DNA of 64,000 nucleotides, taken from the NCBI GenBank assembly GCA_946894095.1, contig OX335642.1, positions 18,301,021-18,365,020 of the forward strand, written 5' to 3'. The position numbers and the translations under genes were made by a program. The notes beneath the pieces were generated by a model. It was given only the letters and a program-made list of their open reading frames with translations, made no database searches and had not been told where the DNA came from. Shown here piece by piece: positions 32,974 to 42,764 of this stretch. Source of the stretch: Incurvaria masculella (taxonomy: Eukaryota; Arthropoda; Insecta; Lepidoptera; Incurvariidae). Position 1 is the stretch's first letter, and the number at the start of each line of letters is the position of its first letter.

Positions 32974-34055
32974 CTAGCTGCGGTACCCGGCTCCGCTCGG
33001 GTTAGTGTCGGCTAAATTATCTCATGGATAAAAAGTAGCCCACATGACTGGTCCAAAATAGGGTCAAACTGGTCCAGGACAATGTATCCATGTACCAAAT
33101 TTAATCAAGATCGTTCGAGCCGAAATAGCATGATTTAATGAGAAACATCCAATAATTCCCATTTAGAGCTTCGTTGACGTTTGGTGGCTATTTAAAAAAA
33201 AAACATTTGCCGCGAGAACCTTTCTGCACTTTCACTGCTCTCACTCAACATCGAAAACAGTAATCCATCTCGAACCTGACTGCTCCCAGAGATGCTATAC
33301 ATTGATAAAATAAGCACATAAATCAGGTAAGTGGTTCGCATGTTATAAGACTTTAAGACTCACTACTTACCCTTCTGGTAATGAAGCGTTATATCATGTA
33401 ATCTATAAGTTTTTAGTAGAATCAGGCTAGACGTAGATACAATGCACATCTAAATCGAGTAATTGGTTCTCAAGGATTTTATTCTGTTGGTCGCTCCTCC
33501 GGCGATTTAGCGTGATGCCAAATAGTCCTAAAGTAGCAGGAAATACCAAGCAGTACTTCAGTAAAAGTAAGCGCTGCCGCCGCAAAGCCGAGCCGTGCGT
33601 AGCATTGCAGTTTGTATGACAGCCCCATCTTAGCGTAAGCGGAACTGAATTCTATTTAGTCAATCCTAATTCCCGGGTAGTTAAATGTACATGTACTAAG
33701 TTTTACAAATAGCTAGTGCCTTGAAAATTCGCCAAACGGACACCAAACAGTCACGACGTCTGCCCCCCCCCCTCCCCCCGCCGCCGCTCCCCGCCACCGC
33801 CCCCGGCCCCGCTCCCCCTAGTGTGAAGTAGCGCTACCGGCATCGTTTTCGCAGCCCCGTGAAAGTTCTAAAGCCCATGGGCACATAAATTGTAGCCTAT
33901 GTGTTATTCTGATGTATAAGCTATATTATTGTAAAGTTTCATTAGAATCCATTCAGTAGTTTTTACGTGAAAGAGTAACAAACATCCATCCATCCATCCA
34001 TCCATCCATCCATCCATCCATCCATTATTACAAACTTTCCCCTTTATATTATTTA
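32974..34055 (+). mobile_element. TAGCTGCGGTACCCGG retroposon, tandem copy 2
   Basis: Near-identical to copy 1 with a period of 1,139 bases. The main difference is a ~60 base segment of the embedded SINE (32115-32170) absent here around 33237. The C-rich tract is longer (33765-33828), and the CATC run (33983-34025) is one base shorter. It ends ..CCTTTATATTATTTATTAG. Confidence 0.75.
33983..34025. repeat. (CATC)n microsatellite
   Basis: 43 bases of perfect CATC at the same place as in copy 1. Confidence 0.95.
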
Positions 34056-34210
34056 TTAGATTAGATTATTAGATATCACAATTATCTGACTATAGTTTAA
34101 CTACTAAAGGTATGGACTTGTTATATCGGATGGATAAGCAGAAGCGTAAATAAATCAGTCGAATCTGCCGAATCTGGCTTTTTATCAGACTATTGAAAAA
34201 TCAGCCCTTA

Positions 34211-34290
34211 GTGGTTTTCCGCTAACTCGTTGCTACGCTGCCGCCGCGCCGTACGAATGTGCTTCGATCGCAACTCATGTACTTCCATGT
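34211..34290 (+). mobile_element. GGAGTGGCGACC MITE, rest of the interrupted second arm
   Basis: GTGGTTTTCCGCTAACTCG, GCTACGCTGCCGCCGCG, CGATCGCAACTC continue the arm order (ACGTGGCTACGCTGCCGCTATGC..TTCGGTCGCCACTCC) broken off at 31532. Confidence 0.5.
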
Positions 34291-34639
34291 TCGCTCATTG
34301 TACACAAAACGTGGACACACATTCAGAAAACTTTCATTGACTCCAACACAAACGGATGCACATGACAATATCATTTATGTATTGCTTCTCACCACTTCTA
34401 GAGCTCGAAAATTAAAAAGAGTTATTGTATTTTTTATTCGTACTGTTTTTTCCGTTAAGTTTCTGTTCAAGTTATTTTGTGATCATAAATTACACTTGTG
34501 TAGCATCAATAGCATCCAATACTATGTTATTTTCCGTACGTTAGAGGAGAGATTCCTTGTCACTTTATACAATATTTCTTATCTTTTCCTGAATTTCTTT
34601 CTGTGTTTTCGTCTAAATAAATAAATAATTAAATAATAG
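34291..34639. other. no recognised element
   Basis: A 121-codon plus frame (34259-34624) is open but AT-rich, Phe/Leu-rich and without a domain; it looks like chance. Confidence 0.4.
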
Positions 34640-34760
34640 CTTATCATTCCCGATGGCACAAGATGTCATTCCAGGACCATCCATTTATTTGAACACGGCA
34701 GAAAGGACAATTTACCGCTTCGTTTCATTCAATGCCGAAGCGGATCTCGGATTTTTTTAC
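34640..34760 (-). mobile_element. SINE body fragment
   Basis: CATTCCCGATGGCACAAGAT, CATTCCAGGACCATCC and TTACCGCTTCG..TTCATTCAATGC are degraded minus-sense SINE body. Confidence 0.6.
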
Positions 34761-35392
34761 ATGGTAAGCTGCCACGAGGACCAGGGATGACGGAAAGAGG
34801 CCAGGTGGGATGACACTAACACCTTGAGCGAAGGTAAAATTTTAGTTAGAGTTTTCAATGGATTACCGATTACGAAGGTTTGTGAGCTATGGGTATTCTC
34901 ATAATTACTAGTAGTAGCAACAGTTTGACGATTTTTTAAAGTCATTTTATATGTTTGTTTCTGGTTTAAAGAACTGTAGGTGATAAATAAAATATAGTTC
35001 ATTTTATTAAAGTAATTATTTGATTAAAGTTGACTCGCAACTTGCAATGTCATGCGGGACAAACCACAGACAAAACAGCGCCACCTATTTTTAAACGTTT
35101 ACACTAATCCATAAATCTTCGCGGGAGGGCGCACAGGATTCGTGGTATTGGAAAGCACCACGAAAAAAAAGGAACCCGCGAATGAAGCCAAATCCCTCGC
35201 AGGCAAATCGGGCCAAAACGGGTAACATCCAATCATAACATAATCCATTAAGAATTTGACCCGATCGCGCTCGGGCGAACACTTCGCCGAGCTCCCGGGG
35301 GTGCCGCCGCTCCCCCTCCGCACCCCCGCCCGCCGCAGCCGCGTCACGGTTCAACCACTCTCCGCGGCTCCTCGCCCTCTGCCAACGAGGAT
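34761..35392. other. no gene; GC-rich patch
   Basis: AT-rich to 35100. 35262-35390 is CpG- and C-rich (GCTCCCGGGGGTGCCGCCGC), with overlapping minus frames without domains. Confidence 0.4.
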
Positions 35393-35497
35393 GGAACGAC
35401 GGAAGTGGAGACCGAAATTCGTCCGTACATTATAGCGTCAGCGGAGCCACGTTTTAGTGGTTATACACTGACGGGAGCGCCGGCCTTCGCTCACTGT
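35393..35497 (+). mobile_element. GGAGTGGCGACC MITE, left arm
   Basis: ACGACGGAAGTGGAGACCGA, AATTCGTCCGTACAT, TAGCGTCAGCGGAGCCACG, TTTTAGTGGTTATACACTGA and CGGGAGCGCCGGCC match the family arm. The copy stops after the arm. Confidence 0.65.
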
Positions 35498-35506
35498 TAA
35501 TTATTG

Positions 35507-35790
35507 TTTTTAGGGTTCCGCATCCAAAGGGTGCCAATGGACCCTATTACTAAACACCCGCTGCCCGTCCGTCCGTCTGTCACAGTGATGTATCTCATGA
35601 ACCGTGATAGTAGGCAGCTAAAATTTTCACAATGTGTGTATTTATTTTGCCGCTATAACTACAAAGAGGTGAAATTAAGAAAATAATAAAAAATCAAGGA
35701 GAGCCCCATACAAAAAACTTTTGTGTTAAATGTTGTCAATGGTACGGAACCCTTCGTGTGCGAGTCCGACTCGTACTTGTTTTTTTTATC
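35507..35790 (+). repeat. GGTTCCGT repeat, full length
   Basis: Begins TTTTTAGGGTTCCGCATCC..GGTGCCA..ACCCTATTACTAA, has a GTCCGTCCGTCTGTC run, TATCTCATGAACCGTGATAG, AATTTTCACAATGTGTG, TTTGCCGCTATAACTACA and GAGCCCCATACAAAAAAC. It ends ATGGTACGGAACCCTTCGTG..CGAGTCCGACTCG then T-rich. It is about 284 bases long with no coding frame. This copy defines both ends of the family for the window; its last ~90 bases also occur in each 645 bp array unit. Confidence 0.85.
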
Positions 35791-36087
35791 ATAGACAGTA
35801 CCTCATGTCCGCAAGCATGAGAGGCCATATGGCCCAACAGAGGGTGGCACAAAAAAACATATACATACATAAATATATAGTTAAGTATATTGTTGTGCGA
35901 AACATGGCTTAATAATAAAAATAATAGACAGTACACTCACTCGGATTGTTCAACAATCACAGCAAAGACGAACTGGCAAGAAAATTAGCTAAAAATGTTT
36001 TCAACGCCCACTTATTCTAAGTTTACAAAAGCGTTTGCCACTGCTTATAGACATACTAGTATTAGTACCTGTATGTGTTAAATACAA

Positions 36088-36275
36088 TACTCCTGATGTT
36101 CTCGAGTTCAAACGACACGCAAGAATAGCACAGGCCATTTTGTTAGGCAACGAAGATTCGATGTTGCGCGCCCGAGGTCGTAAGCGCACTGACTAGCCGG
36201 CGCTACCGTCGGTGTATTCACTAAAACGTGGATACTCTGCCGCTATGCGGACGATTTTCGGTCGCCACTCCACGT
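36088..36275 (+). mobile_element. GGAGTGGCGACC MITE, centre and right arm
   Basis: CTGATGTTCTCGAGTTCAAA, CGACACGCAAGAA, GTAAGCGCACTGACTAGCC, GGCGCTACCGTCGGTGTATT, CTAAAACGTGGATACTCTGC, ATGCGGACGATTTTCGGTCG and CCACTCC. It ends on the reverse complement of GGAGTGGCGACC, fixing that end of the family. Confidence 0.75.
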
Positions 36276-36593
36276 TTCCTTCCCCGATGCCCCCTCCCTG
36301 CCGACTCCGCAGTTGGCACATCTTCACGCACCTTCCTTTCGATTACGGAGAACGGCGAAGAGAACGTTCTAGCTGTATTAATATCGAAGTATGCAGAGTT
36401 AAAACAAAACTTTCCCGTGGGTTGCCAGTTTTTTCCCCACGATGAATAGAAGCTACAGAATTGGTAGATACAATATAGTGTAGGATTATCATTTAACTTG
36501 TTTGTTTAAATGATTCTAAGTACTTAGGACCCCTTCCGGAGAACCTATAGAGTTGCGTAAAATAATACGTAAATAGAGTTAGCTCGTAAAATA
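36276..36593. other. no recognised element
   Basis: Nothing seen apart from two overlapping short plus frames that begin inside the MITE. Confidence 0.4.
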
Positions 36594-36690
36594 ATGGCAC
36601 CTAATTCATTCGAGAAGTCGGTGTATTGGGCTTGCGTCATGACGGTAGCTGTGTGGTATTAGCCAGCATGACAGTTTCCATAAAAAAAAA
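36594..36690 (+). mobile_element. SINE 3' fragment with poly(A)
   Basis: GGCACCTAATTCATTCGAG, GTGTATTGGGCTTGCGTCAT, GACGGTAGCTGTGTGGTATT, AGCCAGCATGACAG and CATAAAAAAAAAA. Confidence 0.75.
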
Positions 36691-36764
36691 ACGAAAGAGG
36701 ACTGAAGAAGAACGACGAAACATATTTACCGAGCTTATATGTTGAACATTTTAAACGAACGTCC

Positions 36765-36940
36765 GATGATAAATTGACTCGCCGGATAAACAGACAATGT
36801 GAAGTTTAGTTGTATTTCGTACCATGCTAACTGGAAATTTCAGTCCGCTTGGCGTAACGACACGTCGTTTGGCAATTAGCATGGTACGAAATGCAACTTA
36901 ATGTACGATTTCATCACTCACTTGCCTACCCACCCGCACT
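36765..36940. mobile_element. GGGTGAACAGGCA MITE, complete but diverged
   Basis: GTTGTATTTCGTACCATGCT and AGCATGGTACGAAATGCAAC are facing inverted copies around a ~50 base centre (GGAAATTTCAGTCCGC..). The outer arms AAATTGACTCGCCGGATAAA and CTCACTTGCCTACCCACCCG are weaker. Confidence 0.7.
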
Positions 36941-36984
36941 AACGGACTAATCACTAACTAAGACAACATATGTTTTTATGGTAG

Positions 36985-37225
36985 TCAACAGTTTTCTCTG
37001 CACCAATGTACATATAATTTTCTTTGTGAGAACAAATAATCTACCAAAGATTGTAAGCTGGTTTGTAAGTAACAAAGAAAAAAAAGACAAGCCCGGCGAA
37101 GTTTCCCGTCGGTTATTCTTCGCCAGATGATATCGATGCGGAAGAAAAACAGAGACATATTTACGAATCCGATTATGTAATTTAAACCTAATGAATCCAA
37201 TAAACAAACTGAAGCAGCTGAAACT
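36985..37225 (+). repeat. non-LTR 3'-end-like repeat, partner of 43400-43660
   Basis: Collinear with 43400-43660: CACCAATGTA, TTCTTTGTGAG, GTAAGTA.CAA, GACGAAGTTTC-type CCGGCGAAGTTTCCCGTCGG, TTCTTCGCCAGA, GACGAATCCGA-like, TAAACAAACTGAA..GCTGAAAC. The CTGAAA-type tail is typical of some non-LTR 3' ends; no coding piece remains. Confidence 0.6.
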
Positions 37226-38101
37226 AAAACATATTTAATAAAAATCCTTAATAGATTGTTATAGTCGGCAACATTTATCAGGTCATCATTGGCTTTAGGG
37301 AAGCTATTTCACCATTAAAGTTTGGCTACGCGAAATAGCTTACGCTGCTTATCTCGAACCTCCATAACATACCGTGATGTTTTGCACACTATAATCACAG
37401 AAATAACTTACTTAACCCAAGTTATAACAGAGAGGGGGGCTTAAGGCGACAAATTGACAATTTGCTCATCTGTTTACGCAGCCAAGTGTCGGGGGCGAGG
37501 GTGTGCGGGATGCGCGGGCCGCGGGGCAAGCACCTGATTGGTTCGATACCGCTCGCCACAGGCGCTCTCTACGTATCGTGCGAGCTACGTCTATGCAGAC
37601 GTTACCTCGCGGCGAAGTACACGTAATGTATTTGCACCCCAATAAAATCCCCCTCCATCCACCCTTAAATGCAAGAGTAAAAGCGGAGGTTGAGTATTTT
37701 CTGAAGATGTTTAGTGAGAAAGTTTAAGCCAAATTTCCCGTAGATAAGCGGGATAGAGCAGCAGTTAAGCATACTTCTTGGTGGGTGATTTGCATATTCC
37801 ACTAAGAATACTGTTAACTGCGTAGTTTTTCAAGAGGTATTTTTATTAAATAAAAAAAACAACAAGAAAAAGAGTGAACAGTGACGTAAAAGATGGTCCA
37901 GTTCATCGTTTACACGAAATAATACAATTTAGGTTGCACGATCCATATTTTACGAAATTGCCTACCAAGCTATACTGTAGCCTCTGAATGAACCTGAATG
38001 GCCTCTGAGTGCCCTAACTGCTTTATTCAAATAGTGCACACTCTCCAGCTATGGATGCAGTTAACCCCCGCACTGTACGCTTCCGCGGGCGCTCTCGTTC
38101 A
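37226..38101. other. no recognised element
   Basis: 37430-37640 is GC-richer. A 74-codon plus frame (37503-37727) shows no domain. No repeat family seen. Confidence 0.4.
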
Positions 38102-38116
38102 CCCCCCCCCCCCCCC
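38102..38116. repeat. C15 tract
   Basis: Uninterrupted C run directly at the truncated edge of the adjacent SINE. It could be a homopolymer grown at the breakpoint. Confidence 0.95.
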
Positions 38117-38415
38117 ACTTGAACTGGATGGAAAACACGGACAATATTCATTGCCGCTTCGACCATCGTTGATTCAATGCGATGGTACCAACCCGGGCGG
38201 AATTAACCCTACCACCTAGTACGTAAGCAAGGCAACCTACAGTTGTATGTGGAAACCGAACCACGGCCAGCCTGACCGGTTGAAAGTGGTCACCCATCCA
38301 GAACCCAACCGCGCTCAGAGGTGCGCATAACCAGCTTATCGATTCGCAAGGAGTCGAACCACTGGTCAAACATGTTTATGCTTGACAGGATGATTCGGGT
38401 TAGGCCACATAAACC
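38117..38415 (-). mobile_element. SINE with tRNA-like plus 5S-like head
   Basis: Read on the minus strand from 38415: TGGCCTAACCCG (A-box-like), GTGGTTCGACTCC (B box), then ATAAGCTGG..GAGCGCGGTTGGGTTC and TGGATGGGTGACCAC. The last reads as the box C region of 5S rRNA, whose known sequence has GCGCGGT then TGGATGGGTGACCGC. It joins the ordinary SINE body at CCGTGGTTCGGTTTCCAC and runs to GAACTGGATG..; the tail beyond the C15 tract is lost. It shares its body with the tRNA-headed copies but has a different 5' half. Confidence 0.75.
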
Positions 38416-39029
38416 ACAGCAATTGGCGTAAGAACTCATTAATTAGAAAAGAACATTGACACAAGTGGAAATTCTAATCTCTTTACTCATTTCAGTGATA
38501 AGTTCATCTAAATCTGTTCACTAATTTCGAAGTTTTTTGTGGGCCTAACTTGATACGGGTCTTAATATCGAGTCTTGCAACCGGACAACCTCGTCACGAC
38601 TGTATTGTCTTACTTCAAATATAAACAGACGTAAAGGTAAATATGCATGTCCATAACTTTACATATATGGAGGTTTATGTTGATGCTTATTTATTTTGAA
38701 TGGGTTTGCTTAGTTTATTTTCAAGATGCACGTGGTGACCATATTTGGTCAATTTACATATATTTTGCTTTTTTGGGTGCGGGTTTCCTCATGGCGGTTA
38801 GGTTTAGCCCCTTTGACTCGGTATTATCGCATTCAATGAAATATGGTTTCAGCAGACATAAAAAATTGTCCGTGTTTTCCATTAATTTCAAGGTAGCATG
38901 CTCACATCCTCGAAGGTGCTGTCTTGACATCTAGTCCTTAGCCTTGTAGTAGGCTATCATGACATTAGGTGAGATATCAGATCCACTTCCGATGTAAACA
39001 AGTATCTTATTTTCATTTAAAAGGCGAAT
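38416..39029. other. no recognised element
   Basis: A 95-codon plus frame (38647-38934) lies here and a CGTGTTTTCCATTAATTTCA phrase recalls the SINE body at 38873, but neither is convincing. Confidence 0.4.
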
Positions 39030-39121
39030 TAAATTGATTTAAGAAATAAAGTGAGGCCCCATAAAAAAAAAACATGATGTTTTGGGTTAAATCTTTTGTG
39101 ATGGTACCCTTTGTGCGAGTC
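39030..39121 (+). repeat. GGTTCCGT repeat, 3' part, facing the next copy
   Basis: AAATAAAGTGAGGCCCCATA, GGGTTAAATCTTTTGTGATG, GTACCCTTTGTGCGAGTCC is the 3' part of the family in plus sense. It meets the following minus-sense copy end to end. Confidence 0.65.
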
Positions 39122-39395
39122 CGAATCGCACACGAAGGGTTCCGTACAAGATTTAACAAAAAAAAATATTTTTACACATTTTTTGTATGGGGCCCCCCTT
39201 TAATTATTATTATTATTTTATTTTACCTATTTCTTGTTATAAATTCAATAAAATTTGAGCTTCCTACCTATTACGGTTCACGAGATACAGCCCTGTGACA
39301 GACGGACGGACGGACGGACGGACGGACGGACGGACGGACGGACAGCGGAGGCTTAGTAATAGGGTTCCGTTTTTACCCTTTGGGACGGAACCCTA
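39122..39395 (-). repeat. GGTTCCGT repeat, full length
   Basis: GAATCGCACACGAAGGGTTC, CGTACAAGATTTAAC, TTTGTATGGGGCCCCCC, ACGGTTCACGAGATACAGCC, (GACG)n at 39301-39341, GGAGGCTTAGTAATAGGGTT and GGGACGGAACCCTAATAAG. No coding frame. Confidence 0.8.
39301..39341. repeat. (GACG)n microsatellite
   Basis: Ten perfect GACG units within the GGTTCCGT repeat. Confidence 0.95.
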
Positions 39396-40029
39396 ATAAG
39401 AGGCAATATCGCTTAACTTTGCATTTCTGTTCCGACGTCCAAAGTCAAATCATAGACCTATAAACACTCGACATAATTACTTAGTCAGCATGCACGCATG
39501 TTTATCATGATAACTTGATAAAGCTTGTTTCCGATTCGATATGTCACGCCAATTCGTGTCATCAATATCCCTCTGGCTATGAACCCAATAAGTACAGTGA
39601 GACCAGGGTATGCGAACCCGCACACCGCATCCGTCATGCCAACCGCAGTGAGGCGCTTGCGGAAGGTCGCTTATCAGCAAACCCTGTTCGACGCCGTTGA
39701 CAGATCACTTCTCGAAGTGTTGGGTTAGGTTAGGTTATCAGCGATACATCACCGCCAATACGTCTCCAATGACTTGACTAATTAGAGCGATCACTCCGGA
39801 TGGTGACTGTTATTACACTCTATCTGTATATCGTATCAATCATTGCGTCTAATAGGCAATACTGTAAAAGACATCGTGTAGCCAATTAAAACTATATACT
39901 AATTATTTTAAAGAAATCAACGGCATACAACTTTAAATAAACATTTTACAAAAAATAAAGCCAATTATATACTTATCTATCTTAAACATAAAAAGGATAC
40001 ATTAAGTGTTAAAGAGTAATAAAATCCAA
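39396..40029. other. no gene called; short TTAGG tract
   Basis: 39725-39737 is TTAGGTTAGGTTA. A 67-codon plus frame (39525-39728) looks mildly protein-like but has no recognisable domain, and other frames are open beside it, so it is not called. The rest is AT-rich. Confidence 0.4.
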
Positions 40030-40155
40030 AACCATGTGCAACCTATTATGGTTCATGAGATACAGCCCTGTGACAGACCGACGGACGGACGGACGGACAG
40101 CGGAGGCTCAGTAATAGGGTTCCGTTGGCACCCTTCGGGTACGGAACCCTAAAAA
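40030..40155 (-). repeat. GGTTCCGT repeat, 5' half
   Basis: ACCTATTATGGTTCATGAGA, TACAGCCCTGTGACAGACC, (GACG)n, CGGAGGCTCAGTAATAGGGT, GGGTACGGAACCCTAAAAAC. The other half is missing left of 40030. Confidence 0.8.
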
Positions 40156-40304
40156 CCTAGGTTTTAGTAGGTGATACAAAGTATTGTTTATTTTATTTTC
40201 AGGGTTTGAAAGCTTAATTTGTGTGAAGGGGAGGATATGAGATTGAAAGAGTGTGTGAGGGTGACTTTGTAAATGTAAGGATGTGTTTGAGGATCAACGT
40301 ATAA

Positions 40305-40463
40305 GCCCCGGTTGCACGAAGAAATGGATGAGTTAATCAATGTTCAAACACGTAATTTTTAGTGATCGGCATAGAGATCCTTCCATACTGTCCACACAAA
40401 GAGACGCGTTTGATCATACTTTGACGTTGATTTTGATGTTTTGTCCTTTCGTGCACTCGGCCC
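40305..40463. mobile_element. MITE, 159 bp, TAA target duplication
   Basis: Ends GCCCCGGTTGCACGAA and (reverse complement) GGGCCGAGTGCACGAA match at 12 of 16 positions. TAA flanks both ends (40302-40304, 40464-40466). A three-base TAA/TTA duplication suggests a PIF/Harbinger derivative. No coding frame. Confidence 0.65.
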
Positions 40464-40677
40464 TAAGTGTGTGGTTATTGCACCTGTAAGAAGTTAAGAA
40501 TGTAACTTCTTGGTCCAAAACGACATTGACCCGAGCGGAGGCGTGTACCGAAGGCCTAGTATTCTATAATTCTACTAACGCAAAAAACCTTTTTCAAGCC
40601 GGTTTTCCAGTCAAAATTAATGCCGACAGCTAACTTCGCGATAAATTTGATTGTTATGGTAAATTACTACAGATTGT

Positions 40678-40920
40678 AGGGCATAATTCCTTTGGGAAAG
40701 CGATGTGTATCATGACGGTAGGTGTGATATTAGCCATCCTCCTCTAGTCATGGTCGAAACGGCAATGAAAAATAGTCCGTGTTTTTAATCCAGTTCAATG
40801 TAGCCGTGCTCAAAAGGGAAGGTCCTGGGATGGCACCTAATTCCTTCGGGAACGTGTTGCATTGGACTAATATCATAACTGTAGTTGTGTAGCCATCCAA
40901 GTCAGATTTCATAAAAAAGT
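40678..40920 (+). mobile_element. two SINE copies in tandem
   Basis: 40678-40745 is a tail (ATTCCTTTGGGAAAGCG, CATGACGGTAGGTGTGATAT, TAGCCATCC). 40748-40920 is body plus tail (ATGGTCGAAACGGCAATGAA, CAGTTCAATGTAGCCGTGCT, GGTCCTGGGATGGCACC, GTTGTGTAGCCATCC, CATAAAAAA). The heads are absent. Confidence 0.7.
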
Positions 40921-41591
40921 CAGTTAAAAAAGTTCAAACTTATGGGTAACCAACCTCGCTTCATTCCCAGTGCGCAGGAGGCACAACGTAATTGATTGAT
41001 TGGCCGAATTCCCTGTCCCATTGTGAGGGTCCTGGCGGAGGTTTTTCTTTGATTAAAATTTTCCCAGACGGAATTTTAATTCGGGACTCCTCGGGACATA
41101 ATTGAATGGCATTACAATGAATGATCCTCTGCGCTTTCTTTCGGGGAAAATGGAACCGCGAAAGGGAGTATTTTTAAGGACATTTTATTTGAAGAACAAT
41201 ATGGCTCTCTTTTGTTTGCTAAGAAAAAATTACAAAGTAACCTTCAAAATCAAGATTATTTATTTTGTACTTTTTATAGTTGGCTACATACACAAATACA
41301 TACGGCTACAAGCGTATACACAGGCTGATATGAAGAAAAGCAATACGGTATGTTCACAGTCAAACATATCCCTACTAACATAGTAGTAAATATAGTAATT
41401 CCTACTAATTTAACCTCTTTGATAACAGCATGATTCTATCGCCTTCTCTACAAACGTTTCCATGCTTCTTTGGCCTTCTCTTTTCATGTAGCAGATTTGG
41501 TTAAGTTTGAAATAATTTTAGTTTATTTTAAATTTAATTTGATTAAACGAATAGCGAGTTAATTAATGTAATTTATAAATTAATATAATTT
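40921..41591. other. no recognised element
   Basis: AT-rich; a 93-codon plus frame (41102-41383) has no domain. Confidence 0.4.
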
Positions 41592-41683
41592 ATAGCATTA
41601 CAAGTATTATGTGGTGTGTTAGGCTAATATCTGACGTACAGTTTAGTATTAGCCATCCATGTCCAATTACATAAAAAAAACTA
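41592..41683 (+). mobile_element. SINE 3' tail fragment
   Basis: ATTATGTGGTGTGTTAGGCT, AATATCTGACG, GTATTAGCCATCCATGTCC, TACATAAAAAAAA. Confidence 0.75.
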
Positions 41684-42089
41684 TATAAGTGTATTGGTTG
41701 CTTTTTGTATGGACCGACACGAGAAAAATACCCTCTTAACTTGCTTCTTGCCCAAACAAACCGTGCGTTAGATAGACCTAACGGACTCGCGTCGCGGTGC
41801 GCGGCAAACGGTAACAAACGCACTAGGACGTGCAAAAATGAAGGGAATAAGGACGTCGCCACATCCTCACCGACGCAGGTACCCTCCCCGACGCGCGCGA
41901 CACAGCACAACTAGCCAAGATGGCTCCCCGGGGTGCAACGCAATAATGTTCTTTCGAAACAACGCCACACTTTCATCCCCCGACTCCGGGGCGCTGGTGC
42001 AATCAGGACTCTTCATTCAGGAAATCGTAGAAATATAAGACCGGCATTGAGCGATGGTGAGATTTAGGCATAAACATCGCGTTTTATAT
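41684..42089. other. no recognised element
   Basis: 41740-41910 is CpG-richer. Overlapping frames of 66-106 codons on both strands have no domain. Confidence 0.4.
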
Positions 42090-42240
42090 TAACAAGTTAA
42101 TTGATTCGCCAGGTGAACAGGCAAGTGAATGATTATATCTGTCTATTAATTGAATTTCGTACACTATGCATGATTCTATGAACTGAAATTTACTCGATTT
42201 CATCAGGCGAGTTTGTTCACCATGGTGCAAGATGACATCT
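42090..42240. mobile_element. GGGTGAACAGGCA MITE, diverged
   Basis: TTAATTGATTCGCCAGGTGA, ACAGGCAAGTGAATGATTA and TTGAATTTCGTACACTATGC are the left arm and inner part. The right arm is reduced to CAGGCGAGTTTGTTCACCAT. Confidence 0.6.
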
Positions 42241-42764
42241 GGTGGATGTATGGGGCCAGTCATGTGACGAATAGTAGTGCACACTATGAATTCCATGGGA
42301 ACATACACACTCACTTCGTTTTTTAAATATACAGATTGATAGATAGATAAAAGATAGATTGATATATAGATCGTTATATCAAAAGCGTTATTCGTCCTTG
42401 CCTTGACCGTGAAGGTAAATTCTCTTACAGATAACATTCGTTGTATCGTCTATTCGACTGAAAGAAGATAGGTTCTGTATTCCACTTCATTTGTAACCGT
42501 ACCGGTCAGGTCAAGGACGGGTGTCTGTACTCAGCTAACAAACACGAAAAGTTTGAAATGAAAATGATTTCCCTGAAAATTATCCCCCACGTCGCTTTCA
42601 TTCTTTGTTTACTGATGAAATTTTGATTGCGATGCCTCCATTCTTTCTTCGCAATAACATTGTGTCCTATGAACGGTTAATACAGTCAAATGTGATATGT
42701 ACATAATATGTAGAATCGACTGTGGGACACATTAAATAAAGTAAGCTGTAAAAAGAACTTCAAA
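42241..42764. other. no recognised element
   Basis: A GATA-rich stretch lies at 42330-42370 (AGATAGATAAAAGATAGATT). Nothing else seen. Confidence 0.4.

Larger units (their letters stand above)
31536..34207. mobile_element. Harbinger-like MITE with TTA target duplication, carrying a retroposon insert
   Basis: The left end GGGCCGATTTTTCAATCGTA and the right end (reverse complement) GGGCTGATTTTTCAATAGTC pair, with weaker pairing for ~100 bases inward (TATCGGACTGATT). TTA flanks both ends (31533-31535, 34208-34210). A three-base TTA/TWA duplication with G-rich ends is characteristic of PIF/Harbinger elements. Without the retroposon inserts the element would be only a few hundred bases, so it is a non-autonomous MITE. 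Confidence 0.75.

Noticed and set aside
34259..34624. 121-codon plus frame
   Set aside because: AT-rich, Phe/Leu-heavy sequence starting within a MITE edge; no domain, so probably random.
39525..39728. 67-codon plus frame ending near the TTAGG tract
   Set aside because: It reads mildly like protein, but two other frames are also open, no convincing splice sites bound it, and no family is recognised.
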